NCBI RefSeq assembly: GCF_900240215.1
Contig: NZ_LT964679.1
Location: forward strand, 880,240 to 933,658
Direction: 5' to 3'
From: Raoultibacter timonensis
Lineage (GTDB): Bacteria > Actinomycetota > Coriobacteriia > Coriobacteriales > Eggerthellaceae
Length of the DNA stretch: 53,419 bases
The translations under genes were made by a program, and so were the position numbers. The notes beneath the pieces are model-generated. The model was not told the DNA's origin. It did no database searches and saw only the letters and a program-made list of their open reading frames with translations. This document shows positions 18,573 to 26,416 of this stretch, one piece after another. Positions within the stretch are counted from its first letter, which is position 1; each line of letters opens with the position of its first letter.

Positions 18573-20105
18573 ATGCCCGAAGTGTTATGGCTCGTAATCG
18601 GGGCTGTCGTCGGTATCGCTCTCGGCTTTGTTATCACGCGTTTCGTCGTCAATGCGTCGACGAAACGGGCTGCACAGGAGGCAGAGAGCCTCGTTGCAGA
18701 TGCGAAGAAACAAGCCGAAACGCTCCGAAGGGAAGCGATCGTCGAAGCCAAAGACGAAGTTTTGAAGATGAAGCAGGATGCCCAGGCGGAGAACAAAGAG
18801 CGGCTGCGTGAGGTTCGCGCTGCCGAAAACCGTCTGTCGCAGCGTGAAGAATCGCTGGATCGTCGCGTTGAATCGCTTGATTCGCGCGAACATCAGATCT
18901 CGTCGATGCAGGGTCAGCTCGAACGTCGGGAGCGCGATCTCAAAGACGCTGCCGAGGAAATCAACCACCGCCTCGAGCGCGTTGCGGGCATGTCGCCCGA
19001 CGAAGCGAAAGCGGAGCTGCTCGATACCTTGAAAGAAGAGGTAACGCACGAGTCGGCTGCCATCATCCGCGATGCAGAGGCCCGTACGAGGGCTGAAGCC
19101 GATAAGAAATCGCGTGAGATACTGAGCCTTGCCATCCAGCGCGTCGCAGCGGACCACTCGGCCGAGAATACGGTTTCGGCTATCCATATTCCGTCGGACG
19201 ATCTGAAGGGCCGTATCATCGGTCGCGAAGGACGCAACATCCGTTCCTTCGAACAGCTGACCGGCACGAACCTCATCATCGACGATACGCCCGAGTGCGT
19301 AACCATCTCGTGCTTCGATCCCGTACGCCGCGAGATCGGCCGCGTTACCATGGAGAACCTCATCGCCGACGGGCGCATCCATCCCGCGCGTATCGAGGAG
19401 ATGTTCGGCAAAGCCGAAGAGTACGTGAACCAGCGGGTTCAGGAGGCTGGCGAGCAGGCTACGTTCGATACGGGAATCCACGATCTGCATCCCGAACTCG
19501 TGCGCACGCTCGGCAGGCTCAGGTACCGTACTTCTTACGGACAGAACGTTTTGAACCATTCGCTCGAGGTCGCTTACCTCAGCGGCGTTATGGCCGCCGA
19601 GCTCGGTCTCGATCCGATTCCCGCAAAGCGCGCCGGACTCCTTCATGACCTCGGCAAAGCCGTTGACCACGAGGTTGAGGGAAGCCATGCGGTCATCGGT
19701 GCCGATCTCGCCCGTCGATTCGGCGAAAAGCCCGAGATCGTTCATGCGATCGAAGCCCACCATAACGATGTCGAGCCCAACAGCGTGCTCGACGTGCTCG
19801 TACAGGCTGCCGATGCAGTATCGGCAGCGCGACCGGGAGCTCGTAAAGAAACACTTGATTCGTACATCAAGCGCCTTGAGAAGCTTGAAGAGATCGCCAA
19901 CGCACACAAGGGCGTTGAGCGCACGTACGCCATTCAGGCGGGCCGTGAGGTTCGCGTCATGGTGACGCCCGAAGTCGTCGACGAAGCGGCCACCACCGTT
20001 CTTGCCCACGATATCGCTCACCAAATCGAAAGCGAGATGCAGTATCCCGGGCAGGTCAAGGTCGTTGTGATCCGCGAAAGCCGCGCTTCAGCAGTAGCAA
20101 AGTAA
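18573..20105 (+). CDS. rny: Ribonuclease Y
   Basis: A 510-residue membrane-anchored endoribonuclease that starts decay of many mRNAs. Order of parts: one N-terminal membrane helix (LWLVIGAVVGIALGFVI), a long coiled coil rich in Glu/Arg/Lys (about residues 30-195), a KH domain (GRIIGREGRNIRSFEQLTG), and an HD domain with HDLGKAVDHE and a further metal-site EAHHNDVEP. The start follows AAAGGGGGAG. The next gene's ATG abuts the TAA stop, so translation is coupled. Confidence 0.97.
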   Translation: MPEVLWLVIGAVVGIALGFVITRFVVNASTKRAAQEAESLVADAKKQAETLRREAIVEAKDEVLKMKQDAQAENKERLREVRAAENRLSQREESLDRRVESLDSREHQISSMQGQLERRERDLKDAAEEINHRLERVAGMSPDEAKAELLDTLKEEVTHESAAIIRDAEARTRAEADKKSREILSLAIQRVAADHSAENTVSAIHIPSDDLKGRIIGREGRNIRSFEQLTGTNLIIDDTPECVTISCFDPVRREIGRVTMENLIADGRIHPARIEEMFGKAEEYVNQRVQEAGEQATFDTGIHDLHPELVRTLGRLRYRTSYGQNVLNHSLEVAYLSGVMAAELGLDPIPAKRAGLLHDLGKAVDHEVEGSHAVIGADLARRFGEKPEIVHAIEAHHNDVEPNSVLDVLVQAADAVSAARPGARKETLDSYIKRLEKLEEIANAHKGVERTYAIQAGREVRVMVTPEVVDEAATTVLAHDIAHQIESEMQYPGQVKVVVIRESRASAVAK

Positions 20106-21197
20106 ATGACGGGCCAATCGCTGACATCGTTCATCGAGGAAGTCTGCGGCGACAGCCATCTCCGAGTCGAAGACGATCTCGGGGATGGCTTCGTCCGTTT
20201 AAGGAGCGCCGAAGCCGAGCGCAGGCAGGCAAAGCACGATATTCGATCGACCGAGGATATCGTCATCGAGATGCTGCGTAACGCCCGTGACGCGGGTGCC
20301 CGCAGCATATTCGTCGCGCTGTCCCGTGAGGGCTCCGTACGTAAGATATGCATGATCGACGATGGCGCAGGCGTGCCCGAAGCGATGAGGGGGGCGATTT
20401 TCGAACCCCGGGTCACCTCGAAGCTCGATACCATGCACGTGGATAAATGGGGCGTGCACGGCAGGGGCATGGCCTTGTTCTCCATCGCTGAAAACGCCGA
20501 GAGCGCGTATGTGGTCGCTTCGGCGGCGGGGATGGGGGCATCGTTGGCGGTGGAGACCGATCTCGGACGTTTGCCCGAGAAGACCGACCAGTCGAGCTCG
20601 CCGGTGTTCTCGTACTCCGAAACAGGCGAGCTTCAGGTGCGGGGGCCGCGCAACATCAACCGCATAACAGCGGAGTTCGCTTTCGAGCACCGGGATGCCG
20701 TATCGGTGTACAGCGGTTCGCCGACCGATATCGCCGCTACGCTGTACGAGTACGCGAATGCGACGGTTTCCGCCAACACGCGGGCGTTTACAGCCGACCC
20801 GGAAGAGCTGCCCGTCGTGAAAAGACTGTGCCTGGCGGTCGATCCGGCGGGGTTTGTCGAGCTGGCGCGCGGGATCGGTCTCGAGATGTCCGAGCGTTCC
20901 GCGAGAAGGATCATGGACGGAAGCATCAGGGGCCTCGAGTCGGTTGCCGAGACGATTGCGTTCGAGCAGCGGGGCCCGTCCGCTAAAAAGAACCGAAGCG
21001 CTTCGAGCAAGGCCCTCTCGGTCGACCCGCGGGGACTCAAGATCGAGCAATCCGATATGGCGGCGTTTTCGGAAAAGCTTCAGCGGGCGTTTTCCGATTT
21101 GGCCGAGCAGTACTATCTCGAACCGGGCGTCCAGCCGGAGGTGCGCGTCGCCCGTGATGGGATACACGTGAACTTTCCCCTCCTCAAGCTGCTATAA
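20106..21197 (+). CDS. GHKL-type ATP-binding protein of unknown role, coupled to rny
   Basis: A 363-residue protein whose first 150 residues form an HSP90/histidine-kinase-like ATPase fold: N box EDIVIEMLRNARDAGA, G1 MIDDGAGVP, and WGVHGRGMALFSIAENA as the lid/G2 box. No phosphoacceptor His domain, membrane segment or MutL-type signature is visible, and the C-terminal half matches nothing I recognise. Its start codon touches the rny stop and spoVS follows, so it occupies the place that the phosphodiesterase gene ymdB has in Bacillus. A role in RNA decay or with SpoVS is inference from context only. Confidence 0.8.
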   Translation: MTGQSLTSFIEEVCGDSHLRVEDDLGDGFVRLRSAEAERRQAKHDIRSTEDIVIEMLRNARDAGARSIFVALSREGSVRKICMIDDGAGVPEAMRGAIFEPRVTSKLDTMHVDKWGVHGRGMALFSIAENAESAYVVASAAGMGASLAVETDLGRLPEKTDQSSSPVFSYSETGELQVRGPRNINRITAEFAFEHRDAVSVYSGSPTDIAATLYEYANATVSANTRAFTADPEELPVVKRLCLAVDPAGFVELARGIGLEMSERSARRIMDGSIRGLESVAETIAFEQRGPSAKKNRSASSKALSVDPRGLKIEQSDMAAFSEKLQRAFSDLAEQYYLEPGVQPEVRVARDGIHVNFPLLKLL

Positions 21198-21198
21198 G

Positions 21199-21227
21199 TT
21201 GCGCGCCCATTCATTAATAGCTACAAT
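21199..21227 (+). promoter_or_regulatory. Probable spoVS promoter
   Basis: TTGCGC (21199-21204) and TACAAT (21222-21227) with a 17-base spacer lie about 100 bases before the spoVS start, in an AT-rich stretch that contrasts with the surrounding genes. Confidence 0.5.
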
Positions 21228-21326
21228 AAACCACACGTTTGAAAAGCACATATGTAAATACGACGGCATATTAATCCAGCGACTGAATGCACGTGATACG
21301 TACTACAACGACCAAAGGATATGCGC

Positions 21327-21674
21327 GTGTCTAACTCATCCGAACAGAGACCCGAAACGGGGTGCCTCAAAGTATCGTCGAAGTCCTCTCCGGCTTCGGT
21401 CGCCGGTGCGATTGCCGGCATGATCAAAGATGGCGTGAGCGTTGAGATTCAATCGGTTGGAGCAGGTGCCGTCAATCAGGCCGTGAAAGCCATCGCCATA
21501 TCGAGGGGCTTTCTCTCGCCGATAGGAATCGAGATCTACTGCGTTCCCGCGTTCGCCGACATCGTGATAGACGGCGAGTACCGTACGGCCATCCGCTTTA
21601 CCGTCGAACCTCGCTATACAAGGGGCGTTTCCCGAGCCGCTGGATCGTCGGGCGAATACAGCGTAGACGAATAA
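21327..21674 (+). CDS. spoVS: Stage V sporulation protein S family protein
   Basis: A 115-residue SpoVS/Alba-like protein with the near-invariant family core: LKVSSKSSPASVAGAIAG, VGAGAVNQAVKAIAISRGF and DGEYRTAIRFTVEPR. In Bacillus it acts in sporulation and division; homologues in non-sporulating bacteria are thought to bind nucleic acid. The GTG at 21327 lies seven bases after AAAGGA; an ATG at 21321 is too close to that site. It carries short N- and C-terminal extensions absent from the 86-residue Bacillus protein. Confidence 0.93.
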   Translation: MSNSSEQRPETGCLKVSSKSSPASVAGAIAGMIKDGVSVEIQSVGAGAVNQAVKAIAISRGFLSPIGIEIYCVPAFADIVIDGEYRTAIRFTVEPRYTRGVSRAAGSSGEYSVDE

Positions 21675-21701
21675 CAGCCTTCACACGCAAGGACATAGAG
21701 C

Positions 21702-23090
21702 ATGCACCATACGTTTTCAGATATGACGTTTTGCATCCGCACGTTCGGGTGCCAGATGAACAAGCACGATTCGGAGCGCATAGCCGGCATGCTGGAGGGC
21801 CTCGGCGCCCTTCAGGTAGAAACCTCCGAAGAGGCCGATATGGTCGTGTTCATGACCTGCTGCGTTCGCGAGGCTGCCGACGTGCGCCTTATGGGGCAAG
21901 TCGCTTCTCTGAAAAACCTCCCTTTGCGCGAGGGGGCGGCAATCGGGCGGCGCATCATTGCAGTCGGCGGTTGCATCGGGCAGCGAGACGGTGAAAAGCT
22001 CACGCGTGAACTCCCGCACCTCGATGTGGTGTTCGGCACGCACAACCTCGGCTCGCTTCCGAAGCTCATGGAGCGCGCGATCGGGGGCGAGGGGCACCAG
22101 ATCGAAGTGCTCGACTCCGCCGAAACGTTTCCAACCGATCTGCCTACCGCCCGCGAGCACAGTTGGGCGGCGTGGTTGCCCATAACCATCGGGTGCAACA
22201 ACTTCTGCTCCTATTGCATCGTCCCCTATGTGCGCGGACGCGAAAAATCCCGCTCTTTGGAAGACGTCGTGGCCGAAGCGAAGGCGTACGTCGACGCGGG
22301 TGTCAAAGAGATTACCCTGCTCGGGCAGAACGTCAACTCTTACGGGCGCGATCTGTACGGAGCCCCCCGCTTCGACGATCTGCTCGATGCGATCGACGGG
22401 ACGGGCATAGCGCGCCTGCGGTTTGCGACGAGCCATCCGAAGGATCTGACCGACGGCGTCATCGAGCGGTTCGGCACGCTTCGCTCGCTCATGCCGGCGC
22501 TCCACCTGCCCGTCCAATCCGGTTCTGATCGAATCCTCGAAGCCATGAACAGGCGCTATACGAGGGATCACTACCTTGAGCTGATCGCGAAGCTGCGAAA
22601 AGCCTGTCCCGATATAGCCCTTTCGAGCGATATCATCGTCGGGTTTCCCGGCGAGACCGAGAAGGATTTCGAGGATACGTACCGTCTCGTCGAAGAAGTT
22701 GGCTACAACCAGGTGTTCACGTTCATCTATTCGAAGCGCGAAGGCACCCCAGCTGCAAGCATCGAGGATTCTACGCCGCGTGAAGTCATCCAGGAGCGTT
22801 TCGATCGCTTGGTCGATCTTGTCCAGGACAGGGCTTGGCAGAGCAACCAATCGGATAAAGGCAAGACGGTCGAGGTACTCGTCGAGGGTGCGTCCAAGCG
22901 CGATAGCGGCATCCTTGCCGGAAAAAGCCCGAAGAACCAGACGGTGCATGCAAAGGTTTCCGCAGGACAAAGCGCGGAAGACCTAGCTGGCAGCTTCGTC
23001 AACGTGCGGGTAGACGAAGCTAAAACGTGGTACCTTGCAGGGACCGTCGTCGATGCCGACGAAGGCGCGCGGGGAAGCGATGGGTGCTAG
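21702..23090 (+). CDS. miaB: tRNA-2-methylthio-N6-isopentenyladenosine synthase MiaB
   Basis: A 462-residue radical-SAM methylthiotransferase acting on A37 of tRNAs that read U-starting codons. Auxiliary-cluster cysteines sit in TFGCQMNKHDSE, MTCCVREAAD and VGGCIGQRDG; the radical-SAM motif is CNNFCSYC. TRAM-type sequence closes the C-terminus. The ATG at 21702 follows AAGGACATAGAG; an ATG at 21723 would also keep the core. Its 3' end overlaps miaA, the enzyme that makes its substrate. Confidence 0.95.
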   Translation: MHHTFSDMTFCIRTFGCQMNKHDSERIAGMLEGLGALQVETSEEADMVVFMTCCVREAADVRLMGQVASLKNLPLREGAAIGRRIIAVGGCIGQRDGEKLTRELPHLDVVFGTHNLGSLPKLMERAIGGEGHQIEVLDSAETFPTDLPTAREHSWAAWLPITIGCNNFCSYCIVPYVRGREKSRSLEDVVAEAKAYVDAGVKEITLLGQNVNSYGRDLYGAPRFDDLLDAIDGTGIARLRFATSHPKDLTDGVIERFGTLRSLMPALHLPVQSGSDRILEAMNRRYTRDHYLELIAKLRKACPDIALSSDIIVGFPGETEKDFEDTYRLVEEVGYNQVFTFIYSKREGTPAASIEDSTPREVIQERFDRLVDLVQDRAWQSNQSDKGKTVEVLVEGASKRDSGILAGKSPKNQTVHAKVSAGQSAEDLAGSFVNVRVDEAKTWYLAGTVVDADEGARGSDGC

Positions 23091-24048
23091 GCAGTCCATG
23101 CGCGGCGATGGATTGCCCGTCGTCTGCATCGTCGGTCCCACGGCATCGGGGAAAAGCGATCTCGCCCAAGCGGTGGCGGTTGCGCTCGACGGCGAGGTGG
23201 TAAGCGCTGATTCGATGCAGATATATCGCGGCATGGATATCGGCTCGGGCAAGGTTATGCCCGAGGATAGGGTGGTCGCGCATCATGGCCTCGATCTGGT
23301 CGATCCGGGTGAGCCGTATTCAGCCGCCATGTTCCAATCGTACGCGAGAGCTTGCTTCGACAGCTTGGCCGCACGCGGCAAGCGGGCCGTTCTTGCGGGC
23401 GGAACGGGCCTGTACGTGCGAGCCGCCATCGATGATATGGATTTTCCGAAAGGCGAGCAGGTGGACAATCCTGTTCGAGACCGCTACATGCGCTTCGCCG
23501 AGGAGTGCGGAGCTCAGGCGCTTTGGGACGAGCTCGACCGCATCGATCCGAAGAGCGCCGCTCTCATCCATCCCAACAACGTGCGCCGGGTCGTAAGGGC
23601 CTTCGAGATGCTCGCCGATGATACGACGTACGCGGCACAGCACGAGCGGCTCCAGCACCTGCCGCAAGCGGTTCCAGCTGCATTCTTCGGGTTGGGTATC
23701 GATCCTGCGATTCTTTCAAAGCGCATCGATCGCCGTGTCGATGCCATGCTCGAAGCGGGACTTGTCGATGAAGTAAAATCTCTGTTACATCACGGGTTTC
23801 GGGAGGGGATCACCGCTCCTCAGGCGATAGGATACAAAGAGATCGTTTCGGCGCTCGACGGATCAACGTCGTTCGAAGAGGCGATCGCGCAGGTGAAAAC
23901 GGCGACGAGGCGCTACGCGAAGCGGCAGCGCACGTGGTTTCGAAAGGATGCAAGGATCCACTGGCTTTCAGCCGACGATGGAGATACGGCATCTTTGGCA
24001 CGCGAGGTGCTTTCACAGCTGAACGGAGCCGCCGCCGACCGACGATAA
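23080..24048 (+). CDS. miaA: tRNA dimethylallyltransferase MiaA
   Basis: Adds the isopentenyl group to tRNA A37 before MiaB acts. The 322-residue protein has the P-loop GPTASGKSDLA, SADSMQIYRGMDIGSGK, AGGTGLYVRAA and the C-terminal QAIGYKE...RRYAKRQRTWFR box. I use the ATG at 23080, which overlaps the miaB stop by 11 bases and follows GGGGA; ATGs at 23053 and 23098 are alternatives. Confidence 0.95.
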   Translation: MGARQSMRGDGLPVVCIVGPTASGKSDLAQAVAVALDGEVVSADSMQIYRGMDIGSGKVMPEDRVVAHHGLDLVDPGEPYSAAMFQSYARACFDSLAARGKRAVLAGGTGLYVRAAIDDMDFPKGEQVDNPVRDRYMRFAEECGAQALWDELDRIDPKSAALIHPNNVRRVVRAFEMLADDTTYAAQHERLQHLPQAVPAAFFGLGIDPAILSKRIDRRVDAMLEAGLVDEVKSLLHHGFREGITAPQAIGYKEIVSALDGSTSFEEAIAQVKTATRRYAKRQRTWFRKDARIHWLSADDGDTASLAREVLSQLNGAAADRR

Positions 24049-24063
24049 GGAGCAGCGTCTGCC

Positions 24064-24990
24064 ATGGAACTCGATTTTGTGAAGCTTCACGGTGCGGGAA
24101 ACGATTTCGTCTTCATAGACGATTTCTCGGGCACCCTCGAGTTGACGAAGGAGCAGATTGCCTGGCTCTGCGATCGGCATTTCGGAATCGGCGCTGACGG
24201 CGTTATCCTCGTTCGCCGCCCGAACGACCCCGTGTGCGCAGCGTACATGCACTACATCAATTCAGACGGAACTTTGGCCGAGATGTGCGGCAACGGCGTG
24301 CGCTGCTTCGCCAAGTACCTTGTCGACTACGCCTTTGTCGATCCGGGCGACGGCGCCCTTGCGGCCGAAACGCTTGCGGGTGCGAGGCCCTTGACGTTTT
24401 CGGTGGACGAGGACGGCAAGCTCGTCTCGGCTACCGTCGACATGGGCACGCCGCGCCTTGCGCCCGACGAGGTGCCCACGACGCTCGCCGCGAACGCCGT
24501 ATCTCCCTACGGCGAAGCGTTCGTCCTCGACGCTTCCGTGGATTCGCCTTGGGGTCCGTTTTCGTTTACCTGCGTATCGATGGGAAATCCCCATGCCGTC
24601 TGCTTCTTGGACGATATGCGCGCCTTGCCGGACGAGTTGTTCGCCGATCCCCTCGCAAAGAGCCTCGATGCGCTCGACCTCGATCGGGTCGGTGCGTTCT
24701 TTGAAAATCATCCGGTCTTTCCCGAAAAGGCGAACATCGAGTTCGCCGTCGTGCAAAGCGGGGGAATCGCCATGCGCGTGTATGAGCGGGGATGCGGGGA
24801 AACGCTCGCCTGCGGAACGGGTGCATGCGCGACGGGTGTCGCAGCATGCTTGTCGGGGCGCTCGGGGTGCAGCAACGAGGTGCACTTGCCCGGCGGTGTG
24901 CTCACGATCTCGTGGGGCGATGACGGGCACGTATCCATGAGGGGGCCTGCTGCGGAAAGCTTTTCCGGGCATGTTCGCCTGCCCCTGTAG
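24064..24990 (+). CDS. dapF: Diaminopimelate epimerase
   Basis: Interconverts LL- and meso-diaminopimelate. The 308-residue protein begins FVKLHGAGNDFVFID and carries both catalytic cysteines, in MCGNGVRCFAKY and in ACGTGACATG. The start follows AAGGAG. With dapL next it completes the aminotransferase route to meso-diaminopimelate that dapA and dapB start, for both peptidoglycan and lysine. Confidence 0.97.
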   Translation: MELDFVKLHGAGNDFVFIDDFSGTLELTKEQIAWLCDRHFGIGADGVILVRRPNDPVCAAYMHYINSDGTLAEMCGNGVRCFAKYLVDYAFVDPGDGALAAETLAGARPLTFSVDEDGKLVSATVDMGTPRLAPDEVPTTLAANAVSPYGEAFVLDASVDSPWGPFSFTCVSMGNPHAVCFLDDMRALPDELFADPLAKSLDALDLDRVGAFFENHPVFPEKANIEFAVVQSGGIAMRVYERGCGETLACGTGACATGVAACLSGRSGCSNEVHLPGGVLTISWGDDGHVSMRGPAAESFSGHVRLPL

Positions 24991-25074
24991 CGATTCGCTT
25001 GTGCGCGTTTGTACGATTGGCTTGCGCGGATCCCGATGCGGTTGCGCGATGAGGTTGCGATGAAAGGAACGTAT

Positions 25075-26241
25075 GTGAGAACTGCAGAATGCTTGGATCA
25101 TTTGGCCCCGTACCTGTTCGCCCAGATAGACAAGAAGCGCGATGCGCTCGTCGAGCAGGGAGTCGACGTGATTTCGCTCGGCATCGGCGATCCCGATCTG
25201 CCGACGCCCGATCATATCGTCGATGCCATGGTCGATGCCGTGCGCAAGCCGGAAAACCACCGGTATCCCGACTACGAGGGGTCGCTTGCGTACCGAACGG
25301 CCTGCGCCGATTGGATGAGGTGCCGTTTCGGCGTTGAGGTCGATCCGAAAACCGAGGTGCTCGCCCTCATCGGCAGCAAGGAAGGCATCGCGCACCTCCA
25401 TACGGCATTCGTCGATCCCGGCGATTACGTGCTCGCCCCCTCGATCGGCTATCCGGTGTATTCGGGCGGCGCCACGCTCATGAGCGCGCAGACGTATTTC
25501 ATGCCCATGCGCGAGGGGGACGGGTTTCTCGCCGATTTCGACAGCGTGCCCGAAGACGTGCTGGCCAAGGCAAAGATCATGTTTCTGGGGTACCCGAATA
25601 ATCCCACGGGTGCCGTTGCGACGGGGGAGTACTTCGACCGCGCAATCGCGTTCTGCCTCGAGCACGATTTGCTGCTCGCCCACGACAACGCGTACAGCGA
25701 GATCGGCTTCGACGGGTACCGCGCACCTTCGATTCTCGAGCGACCTCGTGCGAGAGAATGCTGCATCGAGTTCTTCAGCCTATCGAAGGCGTACAACATG
25801 ACCGGGTGGCGCATCGCGTTCGCGGCGGGAAACGCCAAGGCGATAGCTGCGCTCGGAACAGTGAAGAACAACCTCGATTCAGGGCAGTTCACGGCAATCC
25901 AGGATGCCGCGATCGTTGCTCTCACCGGATCGCAGCAGTGCATCGACGACATGTGCGCCATCTACGAGCGCCGTCGCGATCTCATCGTCGACGCGCTTCG
26001 CGCAATCGGCGTGGAGTGCGAGAAGCCTCGGGCCACGATATACGTGTGGGCGAAAGTGCCGTACGGCTATACGTCGGAATCGTTTGCCACGGAACTGCTC
26101 GAACGGGCACACGTAATCGTTACGCCAGGCAGCGGCTACGGCCCTGACGGCGAGGGGTACATCCGCATTTCCCTCACCACGCCCGACGAGAGGCTTCTCG
26201 AAGCGGTGAGGCGTATAAAGGGCATCGCGGATCTCTCGTAA
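25075..26241 (+). CDS. dapL: LL-diaminopimelate aminotransferase (or close class I/II aminotransferase)
   Basis: A 388-residue PLP-dependent fold-type I aminotransferase with YLFAQIDKKRDALVEQGVDVISLGIGDPDLPTPDHIVDAM near the start, the Asn-Pro loop GYPNNPTGAV, and the PLP lysine in SLSKAYNMTGWRI. This pattern matches DapL, which converts tetrahydrodipicolinate directly to LL-DAP with glutamate. Adjacency to dapF and lack of succinylase or acetylase genes nearby support it. The GTG at 25075 follows AAAGGAA by six bases; upstream in-frame starts at 25009-25060 lack such a site. Confidence 0.88.
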   Translation: MRTAECLDHLAPYLFAQIDKKRDALVEQGVDVISLGIGDPDLPTPDHIVDAMVDAVRKPENHRYPDYEGSLAYRTACADWMRCRFGVEVDPKTEVLALIGSKEGIAHLHTAFVDPGDYVLAPSIGYPVYSGGATLMSAQTYFMPMREGDGFLADFDSVPEDVLAKAKIMFLGYPNNPTGAVATGEYFDRAIAFCLEHDLLLAHDNAYSEIGFDGYRAPSILERPRARECCIEFFSLSKAYNMTGWRIAFAAGNAKAIAALGTVKNNLDSGQFTAIQDAAIVALTGSQQCIDDMCAIYERRRDLIVDALRAIGVECEKPRATIYVWAKVPYGYTSESFATELLERAHVIVTPGSGYGPDGEGYIRISLTTPDERLLEAVRRIKGIADLS

Positions 26242-26305
26242 ATGTATCTACATAAGTAGCAAATACTTCTTTATCTCGATAAGCGGATGTGTCATACTAC
26301 CAATT

Positions 26306-26336
26306 TATAATACCTTACTTAATTACGTAAGGTATT
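26306..26336 (+). promoter_or_regulatory. TATAAT box overlapped by a 10-bp inverted repeat, upstream of the surface protein gene
   Basis: TATAAT lies at 26306-26311. AATACCTTAC (26309-26318) and GTAAGGTATT (26327-26336) form a perfect inverted repeat around eight bases and overlap it. Such placement suits a repressor operator; no T-tract follows, so a terminator is less likely. The surrounding 170 bases are unusually AT-rich. Confidence 0.5.
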
Positions 26337-26416
26337 CTATATAGGTGTATATGGCAATCTGCATGCACGTTCGATCTTGGTCGCGCGTGGAAGTTTTCGG
26401 TATAAAGGAGACTTGT

